From: Pseudomonadota bacterium
GTDB lineage: Bacteria > Pseudomonadota > Gammaproteobacteria > Steroidobacterales > Steroidobacteraceae
Assembly: GCA_021850555.1 (NCBI GenBank)
Contig: JAJZLX010000397.1
Location: forward strand, 1 to 10,263
Direction of reading: 5' to 3'
DNA: 10,263 nucleotides
The notes under the pieces are model-generated. The model saw only the letters and a list, made by a program, of their open reading frames with translations. It had not been told where the DNA came from and made no database searches. The position numbers were made by a program, and so were the translations under genes. This document shows, piece by piece, positions 1-6,694 of the stretch; positions within the stretch are counted from its first letter, which is position 1; each line of letters begins with the position of its first letter.

Positions 1-1
1 C

Positions 2-1204
2 GTGCTGTTCTTGCTGGGAGGGGCCAGCATGGCGGTGCAGACGCTGACCTCCCATGCCCATGGGGCGCGCCGCTACCGGCGTGCCTCGCAGGCCGCATGG
101 ACGGCGCTCTGGCTCACCCTGTGCATTGCGCCGGTGTGCGTTGCACTCGGCGCGGTGGGCCGCGTGATCCTGATGCCCTTCGGGTTCAGCCCGCGTATCG
201 ATCACCTGGCGCAGCAGTTCTGGTTTCCACGCATCGGCGGCGCCTCGTTCGCGGTGGCGACCTGGGCGATGATGGGCTTTTTCAACGGCATCGGCCGTAC
301 CCGTGTCAGCTTCGCGGTGGCGGCCGCTGCGGCCCTCGCCAACGCGGTGTTCAATGACCTGTTCATCTTCCACCTGGGATGGGGCGTGGCCGGCTCGGCG
401 TGGGCGAGCAACGCCGCGCAGGCGGTGGCGTTTACGCTGGGCTTCGTGCTGTTCCTCAGGGCGCCGTTGCGCGCCTCCTTCCGCTCCCATCTCACCTGGC
501 GGCCGGTGTGGGCCCGCATCCGGCGCCACTTGCGACTGGGACTGCCCATGGGGTTGATGCCTGCGGCGGACGTGCTCGGGTTTTCGGTGTTCCAGATGAT
601 GCAGGTCCGCTACGGCACCGTGGCGGGCGCCGCCACGCAGATGGTGACGGTGCTGACTTCCATCTGCTACCTGCCGGGCATCGGCATCGCCACCGCCGCC
701 GCCACGCTGGTCGGCCAGTCAATCGGGGCGGGCGATCGGCAGTGGGCGCTGCGCCTCGGCTCGCGGGTGATCCTGATGGCGGCGCTGGTGATGGGCGGCA
801 TCGGGGTGATCCTGGCCGCGTTCGGCCCATGGCTGATGCCGCTTTTCGCCGGCGCTCACGATGCGGCCTCGACGGCGGCGGCCCACCTCGGTGCGCGGTT
901 GTTGTGGCTCGCGGCCGCGTACCAGTTCTTCGATGGACTCAACCTGGGCAGCAGCATGTGCCTGCGAGGTGCCGGTGACGTGCGGGTGCCGGCGGCGTTG
1001 ATGTTCCCGGTGTGCTGGCTGATCTTCCTGCCGCTCGCGTACGCGTTCACCTTCGCTCCGGGGCAGGGCTGGTTTCACTTCCTGCCGCAGTTCGGCTGGG
1101 GTGCGCGCGGCGGCTGGATTGCCGTCATCGTCTACGTGGTGCTGCTGGGCTCAGCGCTTTTTGGGCGCTGGCGGTCGCGCGCCTGGCAGCAGATCCGAAT
1201 CTAA
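2..1204 (+). CDS. MATE-family multidrug efflux transporter, 5'-truncated by window edge
   Basis: Inner-membrane antiporter of the MATE (NorM/DinF) class, which exports drugs or cations in exchange for H+ or Na+. The 400 visible residues are strongly hydrophobic, with about ten transmembrane stretches. Family hallmarks are the segment 'ALANAVFNDLFIF' followed by the glycine-rich 'GWGVAGSAWAS' near residues 110-138, and 'VGQSIGAGDRQWA' near residues 238-250, the usual start of the second six-helix bundle. A second-half arginine loop, 'CLRGAGDVRVP', is also typical. MATE proteins are usually about 450 residues, so roughly the first one or two helices lie upstream; the GTG at base 2 is simply the first possible start inside the window, not the real one. 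The stop TAA is followed at once by a perfect hairpin. Substrate cannot be told from sequence. The family assignment is confident. Confidence 0.93.
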   Translation: MLFLLGGASMAVQTLTSHAHGARRYRRASQAAWTALWLTLCIAPVCVALGAVGRVILMPFGFSPRIDHLAQQFWFPRIGGASFAVATWAMMGFFNGIGRTRVSFAVAAAAALANAVFNDLFIFHLGWGVAGSAWASNAAQAVAFTLGFVLFLRAPLRASFRSHLTWRPVWARIRRHLRLGLPMGLMPAADVLGFSVFQMMQVRYGTVAGAATQMVTVLTSICYLPGIGIATAAATLVGQSIGAGDRQWALRLGSRVILMAALVMGGIGVILAAFGPWLMPLFAGAHDAASTAAAHLGARLLWLAAAYQFFDGLNLGSSMCLRGAGDVRVPAALMFPVCWLIFLPLAYAFTFAPGQGWFHFLPQFGWGARGGWIAVIVYVVLLGSALFGRWRSRAWQQIRI

Positions 1205-1220
1205 GTGTCGGGTACGACAC
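1205..1220 (+). terminator. Perfect 6-bp hairpin directly after the MATE stop codon
   Basis: GTGTCG and CGACAC form a perfect 6-bp stem around a GGTA tetraloop, starting at the base after the TAA stop. There is no U-tract downstream (the next bases are aggccc), so it is not a canonical intrinsic terminator. It could protect the 3' end of the mRNA or assist termination. GC-rich DNA makes chance stems common, hence the low confidence. Confidence 0.3.
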
Positions 1221-1342
1221 AGGCCCTTCCGGGGCTCCGGGCCGGGCGGGGCGGGCAGTTCATCCGCGAGCCCTCGCCGGGGAGCAGCTTCCAGGCCATC
1301 GTCTCTGCGATCGGAGAGCTCGCCGCGGCCCTGCCGGCCTGA
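1205..1342 (+). pseudogene. Possible 45-codon gene remnant in frame behind the MATE stop
   Basis: After the MATE stop TAA the same frame stays open from a GTG for 45 codons, to TGA. About 89% of its third codon positions are G/C, against roughly 73% and 62% at positions one and two: the periodic signature of coding DNA in this genome. The C-terminal part ('QFIREPSPGSSFQAIVSAIG', then an alanine/leucine-rich end) is reminiscent of the C-terminus of PqiC/YmbA (DUF330) lipoproteins, but this is a weak impression from memory. There is no Shine-Dalgarno sequence, and the hairpin covers the first codons, so independent translation looks unlikely. Alternatives are non-coding DNA with chance periodicity, or the 3' scar of a deleted gene. 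The rest of the gap (1343-1398) shows nothing I can name. Confidence 0.22.
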
Positions 1343-1398
1343 GGATGCGCCCTGCCTTGTCATGGCGGTCGCCAGCACGTCAATTCCATATCCGCATG

Positions 1399-2457
1399 TC
1401 ATATCCCGCGCGCGGCTGCAGGTGAGGCGATCGAGCCTCGCAGCACGAGCTCCAGATCGAGTCTGGGCCGCGGCACGGGCCGTGGCCAGCCGTGCTGGTG
1501 CGGTCTGTGCAGGATGATGAGGTCGGCGGCGATCCTGGCGATGGCCCGGACCGGCTGGCGCACCGTGGTCAGCTGCGGCCAGATCATGGTGGCGACCGGC
1601 GCATCGTCGAAACCGACGATGGAAAGCTGCTCCGGCAGGGCGAGCCCCATCTGGCGTCCCACACACACAGCCGCCGCCGCCATGTCATCGTTGCTGGCGA
1701 AGATGGCCGTCGGGCGGGGGGGTGCCTCGAGGATGCGGCGGGCGCATTCGAGCCCGTCGGAGAATTCGAAATTACCGGCCCGGACCAGCTGCGGGTCGAC
1801 GGGGAGTCCGTGCGCATGCATGACATCGGCGAACCCGAGGTAGCGCTGCTCGGTCGCGCGGTGGTCGGGCCGGCCGAGCATGAAGGCGATCCGGCGATGT
1901 CCGTGACCGACCAATTGCGCGGTGAGCTTGCGGGCCGCCGTGCGGTCATCCGTGTCCACGGAAGGTGAGTCGGCCGGCGCATGCATGGGCGCGATGTGCA
2001 CGGCCGGAATTCCGGCCACCGCCAAGGTGTCGCGGACGTCCGCGTTGTCACTGAGAGGCGGTACGAGAATGACTCCCTCCAGCCGCAGCTGACGGATGAG
2101 CGCGCTCACGTCGCGCGCGATGTCGACGCTCGAGATCTCCAGCGGCTCGACCATCAGGTGCATGCCCGCTTCCCGGCAGCGCTGCACGGCGCCGGTTTGA
2201 AACTCGCTGAGATAGTCTCCCGGCTTGTCGTAGAAGAGCCCGACCAGAAACGAGCGGTCGCCCGCGAGTCCGCGCGCGTTCAGATTCGGCTGGTAGTCGA
2301 GCTGTTTGATCGCTTCCAGAACCCGCGTGCGGGTTTCGGCGCGCACGCTGCGCTCGTTGTTGATGACGCGCGAGACCGTCTTCGAGGACACGCCCGCACG
2401 GTCAGCCACCATCTCGATCGTCGTGGACTCCCGTCCCGGCCCCGCCTCTTTGCTCAT
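1399..2457 (-). CDS. LacI-family transcriptional repressor
   Basis: DNA-binding repressor or activator of the LacI/GalR family, 352 residues (family norm 330-360). The N-terminal helix-turn-helix is at about residues 13-35 ('EMVADRAGVSSKTVSRVINN'), and the hinge helix with the classic 'N-ARGL' lies near residues 58-64. A periplasmic-binding-protein-like ligand and dimerisation domain follows, including 'AIFASNDDMAAAA', 'SIVGFDDAPVATMIWPQLTT' and a C-terminal 'LVLRGS'. The 'GLFYDKPGDYLSEFQTGA' start of the ligand domain is like that of SalR/CelR-type sugar regulators of Xanthomonas and Caulobacter relatives (recalled, not searched). No sugar catabolic operon is adjacent, so the inducer is unknown; eda, 3.5 kb away, is the only nearby carbohydrate gene. 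The ATG has no Shine-Dalgarno sequence, but a promoter ends exactly at it and an operator overlaps that promoter, suggesting autoregulation. Confidence 0.93.
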   Translation of the reverse strand: MSKEAGPGRESTTIEMVADRAGVSSKTVSRVINNERSVRAETRTRVLEAIKQLDYQPNLNARGLAGDRSFLVGLFYDKPGDYLSEFQTGAVQRCREAGMHLMVEPLEISSVDIARDVSALIRQLRLEGVILVPPLSDNADVRDTLAVAGIPAVHIAPMHAPADSPSVDTDDRTAARKLTAQLVGHGHRRIAFMLGRPDHRATEQRYLGFADVMHAHGLPVDPQLVRAGNFEFSDGLECARRILEAPPRPTAIFASNDDMAAAAVCVGRQMGLALPEQLSIVGFDDAPVATMIWPQLTTVRQPVRAIARIAADLIILHRPHQHGWPRPVPRPRLDLELVLRGSIASPAAARGI

Positions 2458-2463
2458 GACAGT

Positions 2464-2491
2464 ACAATAAAGAAAGTGTCAGCGCTGTCAA
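2464..2491 (-). promoter_or_regulatory. lacI-type regulator promoter with overlapping operator
   Basis: On the minus strand TTGACA (2491-2486, a perfect -35) and TATTGT (2469-2464, 4 of 6 to the -10 consensus) are separated by 16 bp. The predicted transcription start, about seven bases past the -10, falls on the A of the repressor's ATG at 2457. The -35 is embedded in TGTCAGCGCTGTCA (2477-2490), a 14-bp near-palindrome with six of seven symmetric pairs and the central CG step typical of LacI-family operators. A repressor bound there would block RNA polymerase. Operator assignment is by sequence form and position only. Confidence 0.65.
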
Positions 2492-2540
2492 TCGTGCCGC
2501 CGCCGCGCCGGGCAGGTTGCCCGGATCCAGCGCTTCTCAA

Positions 2541-3935
2541 TCAGACGACCTTGGAGAATCGCGGCGCTTCGGCCGGCTGGCCCGCCGGCTCCAGGTAGCG
2601 GTCGAAGCACATGGCGATGAGGCGCAGCAGCATCCGCCCGCGCGGGGTCGCTTCGATCGCCGCGGGTGTGATCGTCACCAGACCGTCGGCCTCGAGCGGC
2701 CGGAGCCGCGTGAGCGCCGGCGCGAAGTAGCGGGCGAATGCAATGCGGTGGCGCGACTCGATCGCCGCAATGTCGATCGCCGCGCGGCACATCACCCGCT
2801 GGATGACATCGGCCCGCACGAGATCGTCCTCATCGAGGCAGAGGCCGCGCCACACGGGCAGCCGGCCAGCGTCGATCGCAACCTCCCAGCCCGGCAGGTC
2901 GCGGTGGTTCTGGCTGAAGCTCGCGCCGATGTGGCTGATGGCGCTCACGCCGAGGCCGAGCAGGTCGCAGTCGGCATGAGTGGTATAGCCCATGAAGTTG
3001 CGATGCAGCCCTCCGGCAACCTGAGCGCGGGCGAGATCGTCCTGCGGCAGGGCGAAGTGGTCCATCCCGATGTAGCGGTAGCCCGCGGCCGAGAGCCGCT
3101 CGATGGCCAGCCTGAGCAGTGCGATGCGCGTCTCGGGGTGGGGCAGGAAGGTGGTATCGAGCTGGCGCTGCGGCTTGAAGATCTCCGGCAGGTGCGCATA
3201 GCCGTAGACCGCCAGCCGGTCGGGCCGGGCCTCGATGATGGTGCCGAGCGTTTCGCCGAACCCCTCGGGAGTCTGAAGCGGCAGGCCGTAGATCAGATCC
3301 ACGTTGATCGAGCGCATGCCGCTCGCCCGGCACGCTTCGATGACGGCCAGAGTCTGTTCCACGGTCTGAATGCGATTGACCGCCTGCTGTACCCGCGGAT
3401 CAAAGTCCTGCACGCCGAGACTGGCGCGGTTGAATCCGAGTCCGGCGAGAGCGGCGATATCCCCGGCACGCACCGTGCGCGGATCGAGCTCGATGGAGAA
3501 GTCCCGCTGCGGACGGGAGCTCAAGTGAAACTGCCGCGCCAGTGCATCGAGCAGCCGGCCGATCTGCGTCGGGGAGAAAAAGTTGGGCGTGCCGCCGCCG
3601 AGATGCACCTGCAGCACCTCGCGGTCGTGGTCGAACAGCGGTCCTGCCAGCGCCACTTCCGACAGCAGCCGCTGCAGATAGCGCTCGCCCCGGGCCGCAT
3701 CGCGCGTGATGACCCGATTGCAGCCGCAGTAGAAGCACGGACTGAGACAGAATGGCATGTGCGCGTAGATCGACAGCGCCCGGGCACCGGAGTTGCTCAG
3801 CCGGATGTGCTCGCGCAGTTGCCCGGCGCCGAAGGACGGCTGAAACTGCGGCGCCGTCGGGTAGGAGGTGTAGCGCGGTCCGGGCCGGTCATAGCGGCGC
3901 AGGAGCTCGCGGTCGAATGGAGGGGTATCGTTCAT
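2541..3935 (-). CDS. hemN: Oxygen-independent coproporphyrinogen III dehydrogenase (HemN)
   Basis: Cytoplasmic radical-SAM enzyme that converts coproporphyrinogen III to protoporphyrinogen IX by oxidative decarboxylation of two propionates, allowing haem synthesis without oxygen. The protein is 464 residues, against about 457 in E. coli. The [4Fe-4S]/SAM motif C63-x3-C67-x2-C70-x-C72 is complete, including the fourth cysteine that separates true HemN from HemW-like proteins. Tyr57 lies in 'SIYAHMPFC', and the SAM-binding 'GGGTP' is at 113-117. N-terminal 'RYDRPGPRYTSYPTA' and later 'NRASLGVQDFDPRVQQAVNR' and 'SINVDLIYGLPLQT' are hallmark HemN segments. The C-terminal HemN domain is intact. 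The ATG has no clear Shine-Dalgarno sequence and lies six bases behind a hairpin. The downstream lacI gene has its own promoter, so they need not form an operon. I see no convincing FNR/ANR box. Confidence 0.97.
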   Translation of the reverse strand: MNDTPPFDRELLRRYDRPGPRYTSYPTAPQFQPSFGAGQLREHIRLSNSGARALSIYAHMPFCLSPCFYCGCNRVITRDAARGERYLQRLLSEVALAGPLFDHDREVLQVHLGGGTPNFFSPTQIGRLLDALARQFHLSSRPQRDFSIELDPRTVRAGDIAALAGLGFNRASLGVQDFDPRVQQAVNRIQTVEQTLAVIEACRASGMRSINVDLIYGLPLQTPEGFGETLGTIIEARPDRLAVYGYAHLPEIFKPQRQLDTTFLPHPETRIALLRLAIERLSAAGYRYIGMDHFALPQDDLARAQVAGGLHRNFMGYTTHADCDLLGLGVSAISHIGASFSQNHRDLPGWEVAIDAGRLPVWRGLCLDEDDLVRADVIQRVMCRAAIDIAAIESRHRIAFARYFAPALTRLRPLEADGLVTITPAAIEATPRGRMLLRLIAMCFDRYLEPAGQPAEAPRFSKVV

Positions 3936-3941
3936 GCAGGT

Positions 3942-3998
3942 GCGCCGAGTCCGGCGCTGTGATGCGTTAAGTCAGCGTCCCACGGGGGTGCGCCGTGG
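3942..3998 (-). promoter_or_regulatory. Two hairpins in the hemN / DUF218-stub divergent region
   Basis: Within the 102-bp gap between the divergent starts at 3935 and 4038 are two perfect inverted repeats. GCGCCG/CGGCGC (3942-3947 and 3952-3957, 4-base loop) ends six bases upstream of the hemN ATG. CCACGG/CCGTGG (3980-3985 and 3993-3998) has a 7-base loop. Either could be a 5'-UTR structure of hemN mRNA or a protein site. A weak hemN promoter may lie behind them on the minus strand (TTGCGG at 4035-4030, 16 bp, TAAAGT at 4013-4008). All are suggestions from sequence form alone. Confidence 0.3.
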
Positions 3999-4019
3999 CA
4001 CATACGTACTTTACGCAGG

Positions 4020-4025
4020 TATGAT
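4020..4025 (+). promoter_or_regulatory. Candidate -10 element for the DUF218 stub and rhomboid genes
   Basis: TATGAT matches five of six bases of the sigma-70 -10 consensus. At the right distance (17 bp) only GGCACA is found, three of six to the -35 consensus, so the promoter is weak or activator-dependent. The predicted start is about six bases before the ATG at 4038, which has no Shine-Dalgarno sequence. Confidence 0.35.
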
Positions 4026-4037
4026 CGGTCCGCAAGC

Positions 4038-4286
4038 ATGCTGTTTCAGCCAAGGGTCCTCATCCGCACGCTCATCCTGCCGCCGGCGTGCCTGCTTCTC
4101 CCGGGATTTGCCGGGCCATGGCTCGCACGGCGCCTCCGCCGGCCCGGGATGAGCCTCATCGCGGCCTGCCTTGCGGCATTGTGGCTGCCGTCGACGCCCT
4201 GGGTCGCGGACGGCCTGACGCGCATGGCGGACCGCTATCCGGCACTCGACCTCTCGCATCCGTCGCATGCCCGTGCGATCGTCTGA
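4038..4286 (+). pseudogene. Truncated N-terminal stub of an ElyC/YdcF-type DUF218 protein
   Basis: An 82-residue ORF that reads like the first third of a membrane-anchored DUF218 protein (ElyC/YdcF/SanA group, linked to envelope and lipid-carrier homeostasis). Two hydrophobic segments (about residues 5-25 and 37-52) are separated by a basic stretch. Then comes 'WVADGLTRMADRYPALDL', matching the family pattern 'P-VAD-LL---E--YP'. The ORF stops after 'ARAIV', exactly where family members enter the 'VVLGGG' strand that opens the catalytic domain. That domain (about 170 residues in relatives) is absent, and no other frame downstream continues it. The TGA stop overlaps the next ATG as TGATG, so translating this stub would feed ribosomes into the rhomboid gene, which itself lacks a ribosome-binding site. 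It is probably a deletion remnant kept as a translated leader; a functional mini membrane protein is the alternative. Confidence 0.6.
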
Positions 4287-5167
4287 TGGAGCCTGAGGTC
4301 GAGGTTTACCGCTCCCGCGGCCGTGCGCACTGCGAGGAGCGCTCGTTCGTGCTGGCGGCCGTCGGCATCCCGAGCCGGGTGATCGAATACGATGGACAGT
4401 TTCTCGTGCAGGTGGGCGAGGCGGACGTGGCTCGGGCGGCGGCCCAGCTGAGTGAGTACGAGGCCGAGAATGCCGAGGCGCCGCCGCCTGCGCCGGCCCG
4501 GCCGCTCTATCCCAACGCGTGGGTGGGGTGCGTGGTCTACGCGGCATGGCTGTTTGGCGTCGCCTACATGATCTCCAACGGCCTGGTGCGCCTGGATGCG
4601 TTTGCGAGAGGCGATATGTACGGGGCCGGCGTGCGAAGCGGACAGTGGTGGCGCGCCTGGACGTCGCTCACGCTGCATCTGAGCGGCCCACACCTCGCCG
4701 GCAACCTCATCGCGGGCATCTGGTTCGGGTACCTCGCAGCCCGCCAGCTCGGGGCCGGCACCGCCTGGCTGCTCATCGTCGTGGGCGCGGGCCTGGCCGA
4801 TCTGTTGGAGGGTCTCATCGCCCCTCCCTGGTATCGGTCCGCGGGCGCCTCGACTGCGGTGTTTACGGCGCTCGGATTGATGGCGGCGCACACGTGGGGG
4901 CGCGAAAAGGGGGATGCACAGGGCTGGCTGCGGCGCTGGGGGCCGCTCGGGGCCGGAGTGGTTCTGCTCGCCTGGCTGGGCACCGCCGGCAAGCACACGG
5001 ATGTGATGGCCCATCTGTTGGGCTTCGGTTTCGGCGTGGTGCTCGGTTGGGCGGCCGCCCGGCCGGGGATGGAGCGGCGCCTTCCCCGGGTGCGGCAGTG
5101 GCTCGCGGGACTTGCCGCGATGGCCATCATGACGGTGGCGTGGGGATTTGCCTTATGGTGGCGTTAG
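4286..5167 (+). CDS. Rhomboid-family intramembrane serine protease with N-terminal DUF2007-like domain
   Basis: Predicted integral membrane protease that cleaves transmembrane substrates within or near the bilayer; 293 residues. The first 65 residues are soluble and resemble the small DUF2007 fold ('VYRSRGRAHCEERSFVLAAV', 'YDGQFLVQV', 'EYEAEN'). A proline/alanine linker and a six-helix rhomboid core follow. The core shows the loop-1 'WR' motif (W122-R123), H136-x3-N140 (the oxyanion-hole pair), catalytic Ser189 in 'GAST', and catalytic His243 in 'MAHLLGFGFG'. The full catalytic set is therefore present and activity is expected. I chose ATG 4286 over the longer in-frame start at 4088: the N-terminal domain begins here, the extra 66 residues are the out-of-frame shadow of the DUF218 stub, and TGATG gives coupling to that stub. 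The 3' end overlaps the convergent lipoprotein gene (TTAG holds both stops). The substrate is unknown. Confidence 0.9.
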   Translation: MEPEVEVYRSRGRAHCEERSFVLAAVGIPSRVIEYDGQFLVQVGEADVARAAAQLSEYEAENAEAPPPAPARPLYPNAWVGCVVYAAWLFGVAYMISNGLVRLDAFARGDMYGAGVRSGQWWRAWTSLTLHLSGPHLAGNLIAGIWFGYLAARQLGAGTAWLLIVVGAGLADLLEGLIAPPWYRSAGASTAVFTALGLMAAHTWGREKGDAQGWLRRWGPLGAGVVLLAWLGTAGKHTDVMAHLLGFGFGVVLGWAAARPGMERRLPRVRQWLAGLAAMAIMTVAWGFALWWR

Positions 5168-5874
5168 TCGCTCGTGGGAAGCAGCATGCGGGGCGCGTGT
5201 TTCGTGCGCCGATACCGTCGTGTCAGGGTGGCCTCGATCCCGTTGCCCTGCAGCCTGAGTGTCACCACGAGCGTGCCGTCAGGCGCCAGGGCGTAGCTTT
5301 GCGTGACCGCAGGTCCCCACTCGGGCCGCGTGTCGATGACGTACCGCCGGCCCTGCCAGCCGCAGATCTGTTCCGCGCTGATCCGCCCCCACTCCACCGC
5401 CGTGCGCACGCCGGACGCGTATTGCTGCGAGGAGTCGTCGGAGGCGACGGTGACCGAGCCCGGCCTGACCGTAATCGCCAGGTTGTTGCCGGGGATGTTG
5501 GAGAGAAATTCCTGGATCAGCGCCGCTCCCGGCGCCGGATGCAATCGCGCGGGGGCCGATGCCTGCGGCCCGGTCCGACCGGCACCGCCCGGCGCTGTTG
5601 CGCCTGCATCCTGGCCCAGGCTCCGGCGCCTTCCCCCGGCGGCGGGTCCGCCGCCCGCCCGCGGCGCCTGCAGGTGCATGGCATTTGAGATTTCGGCCTG
5701 CAAATGCGCGACCGCCTGGGCGGTATTCTCGCTGGCGGCTCGATCGAGCGCCCAGTCGCCGCTGAGCCGCAGGCCCGCAGGAGCGGTGGCCAACAGCTGG
5801 TGCGAGGCGCACCCAGCGACCGTTACCGCCAGCAGCGCGGCGCAGCAGGGAAGGAGTCGGGCTCGGATCGGCAT
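5164..5874 (-). CDS. Hypothetical outer-membrane lipoprotein
   Basis: A 236-residue protein I do not recognise by name. The N-terminus is a lipoprotein signal peptide: R4 and R6, a hydrophobic stretch from L7 to V19, then a lipobox V19-A20-G21-C22 followed by Ala, which by the +2 rule predicts outer-membrane sorting. After the Cys, 'LRLSGDWALDRAASENTA' resembles the opening strand of small lipoproteins of this kind. A Gly/Ala/Arg/Pro-rich low-complexity linker follows (about residues 70-115), then a probably beta-rich C-terminal domain ('NLAITVRPGSVTVASDD', 'TLVVTLRLQGNG'). I chose ATG 5874 because it gives a compact signal peptide; an in-frame GTG at 5886 would add four residues. Neither has a good Shine-Dalgarno sequence. 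It lies 114 bp behind eda on the same strand and converges on the rhomboid gene with overlapping stops. Confidence 0.75.
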   Translation of the reverse strand: MPIRARLLPCCAALLAVTVAGCASHQLLATAPAGLRLSGDWALDRAASENTAQAVAHLQAEISNAMHLQAPRAGGGPAAGGRRRSLGQDAGATAPGGAGRTGPQASAPARLHPAPGAALIQEFLSNIPGNNLAITVRPGSVTVASDDSSQQYASGVRTAVEWGRISAEQICGWQGRRYVIDTRPEWGPAVTQSYALAPDGTLVVTLRLQGNGIEATLTRRYRRTKHAPRMLLPTSD

Positions 5875-5988
5875 GGCGTTCGCCACGGTGTGGCCGCAAG
5901 CGCGTCAGTTGAGCGAATGCCCCACCCCGCGCGCAGGTAAGAGGGGTCGCCTAGGGGGAGGATTCGCGATTTGACGCACAAGAGCGGG

Positions 5989-6627
5989 TCAAGTTCTTCT
6001 GGAGGCGGCGGCCTCGGCCGCCAGGGCTTCGATCCGCTTCCAATCGCGTGCCGCCTGGGCGTCCGCCGGCGATAGCCAGGAGCCCCCCGCGCACAGCACG
6101 TTGGGCAGAGCCAGATAGGAACCGACGGTTTCCTGTGTGATGCCGCCTGTGGGACAGAAGCGCGCCTGGGGAAAGGGGCCGGCGAAGGACTTGAGCATCG
6201 CGGTGCCGCCTGCGGGCCCGGCGGGAAAGAACTTGAAGCAGTGATAGCCATGGGTGAGGCCGGCCATCAGCTCCGAGGCGGTGGCGACGGCCGGGAGGTA
6301 GGGGATGGGGGCGTTCAGGCCCGCCTCGAGCAAGGCGCCCGTGGCGCCCGGGGAAATCGCGAACGTGGCGCCGGCGTTGGCGGCGGTGCGCAAGTCCTGC
6401 GCCGACAGCACCGTGCCGGCGCCGACGGAGATCTCCGGTACCTCCCGTGCGATGAGCTCGATGGCGCGCAGCGCCGCGGCCGTGCGCAAAGTGACCTCCA
6501 GCACGTGGATGCCGCCCCGGATGAAAGCGCGCGCCAGCTCGGGCGCGATGTCCGCCTCGTCGATGACGACCACCGGCATGACCGGTGAGAGTTTCAGGAT
6601 TCGCTCGATGTCCGCTCTGGACTGCAT
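5989..6627 (-). CDS. eda: 2-dehydro-3-deoxy-6-phosphogluconate (KDPG) aldolase
   Basis: Cytoplasmic class I aldolase that splits KDPG to pyruvate and glyceraldehyde-3-phosphate, the last step of the Entner-Doudoroff route and of uronate degradation. At 212 residues it matches the usual size (213 in E. coli). Catalytic Glu44 sits in 'LEVTLRT', and the Schiff-base Lys132 in 'CFKFFPA'. Phosphate-binding 'PTGGI' and a 'GGSWL' segment complete the TIM-barrel fingerprint. The start is secure: AGGAG lies eight bases before the ATG. No edd, zwf or pgl is adjacent, so it is an isolated eda. It lies 67 bp downstream of ldcA on the same strand and may be cotranscribed with it. It could also act on 4-hydroxy-2-oxoglutarate, as E. 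coli Eda does. Confidence 0.97.
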   Translation of the reverse strand: MQSRADIERILKLSPVMPVVVIDEADIAPELARAFIRGGIHVLEVTLRTAAALRAIELIAREVPEISVGAGTVLSAQDLRTAANAGATFAISPGATGALLEAGLNAPIPYLPAVATASELMAGLTHGYHCFKFFPAGPAGGTAMLKSFAGPFPQARFCPTGGITQETVGSYLALPNVLCAGGSWLSPADAQAARDWKRIEALAAEAAASRRT

Positions 6628-6694
6628 GGCTGCGACTCCTTTGGCGTGGGCAGCGGTCCGTATCGTGCAGCAAACCGGGGCGGCGCGGTAGTCG

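Noticed and set aside
1151..1666. 171-codon minus-strand ORF overlapping the end of lacI and the MATE 3' end
   Set aside because: It overlaps two well-supported genes, is Arg/Ala/Pro-rich, and shows no recognisable motif: a typical high-GC shadow ORF.
2517..3962. 481-codon plus-strand ORF opposite hemN
   Set aside because: It is the antisense shadow of hemN; no family features, and it is rich in Arg, Ala, Glu and Gln as expected for the reverse of a GC-rich gene.
3958..3976. FNR/ANR-like site upstream of hemN (TTAACGCATCAC on the minus strand)
   Set aside because: The half-sites are imperfect and the spacing is two bases short of TTGAT-N4-ATCAA. I would not call an anaerobic regulator site on this.
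4088..4285. 66-residue N-terminal extension of the rhomboid ORF
   Set aside because: It is the out-of-frame shadow of the DUF218 stub. Its composition (Arg/Pro/Gly-rich) is not that of a rhomboid N-terminus, and the real domain starts at ATG 4286.
5971..5992. TTGAC...GTCAA inverted repeat overlapping the eda stop
   Set aside because: Only a 5-bp stem with a 12-base loop and no T-tract; too weak for a terminator and wrongly spaced for an FNR-type site.
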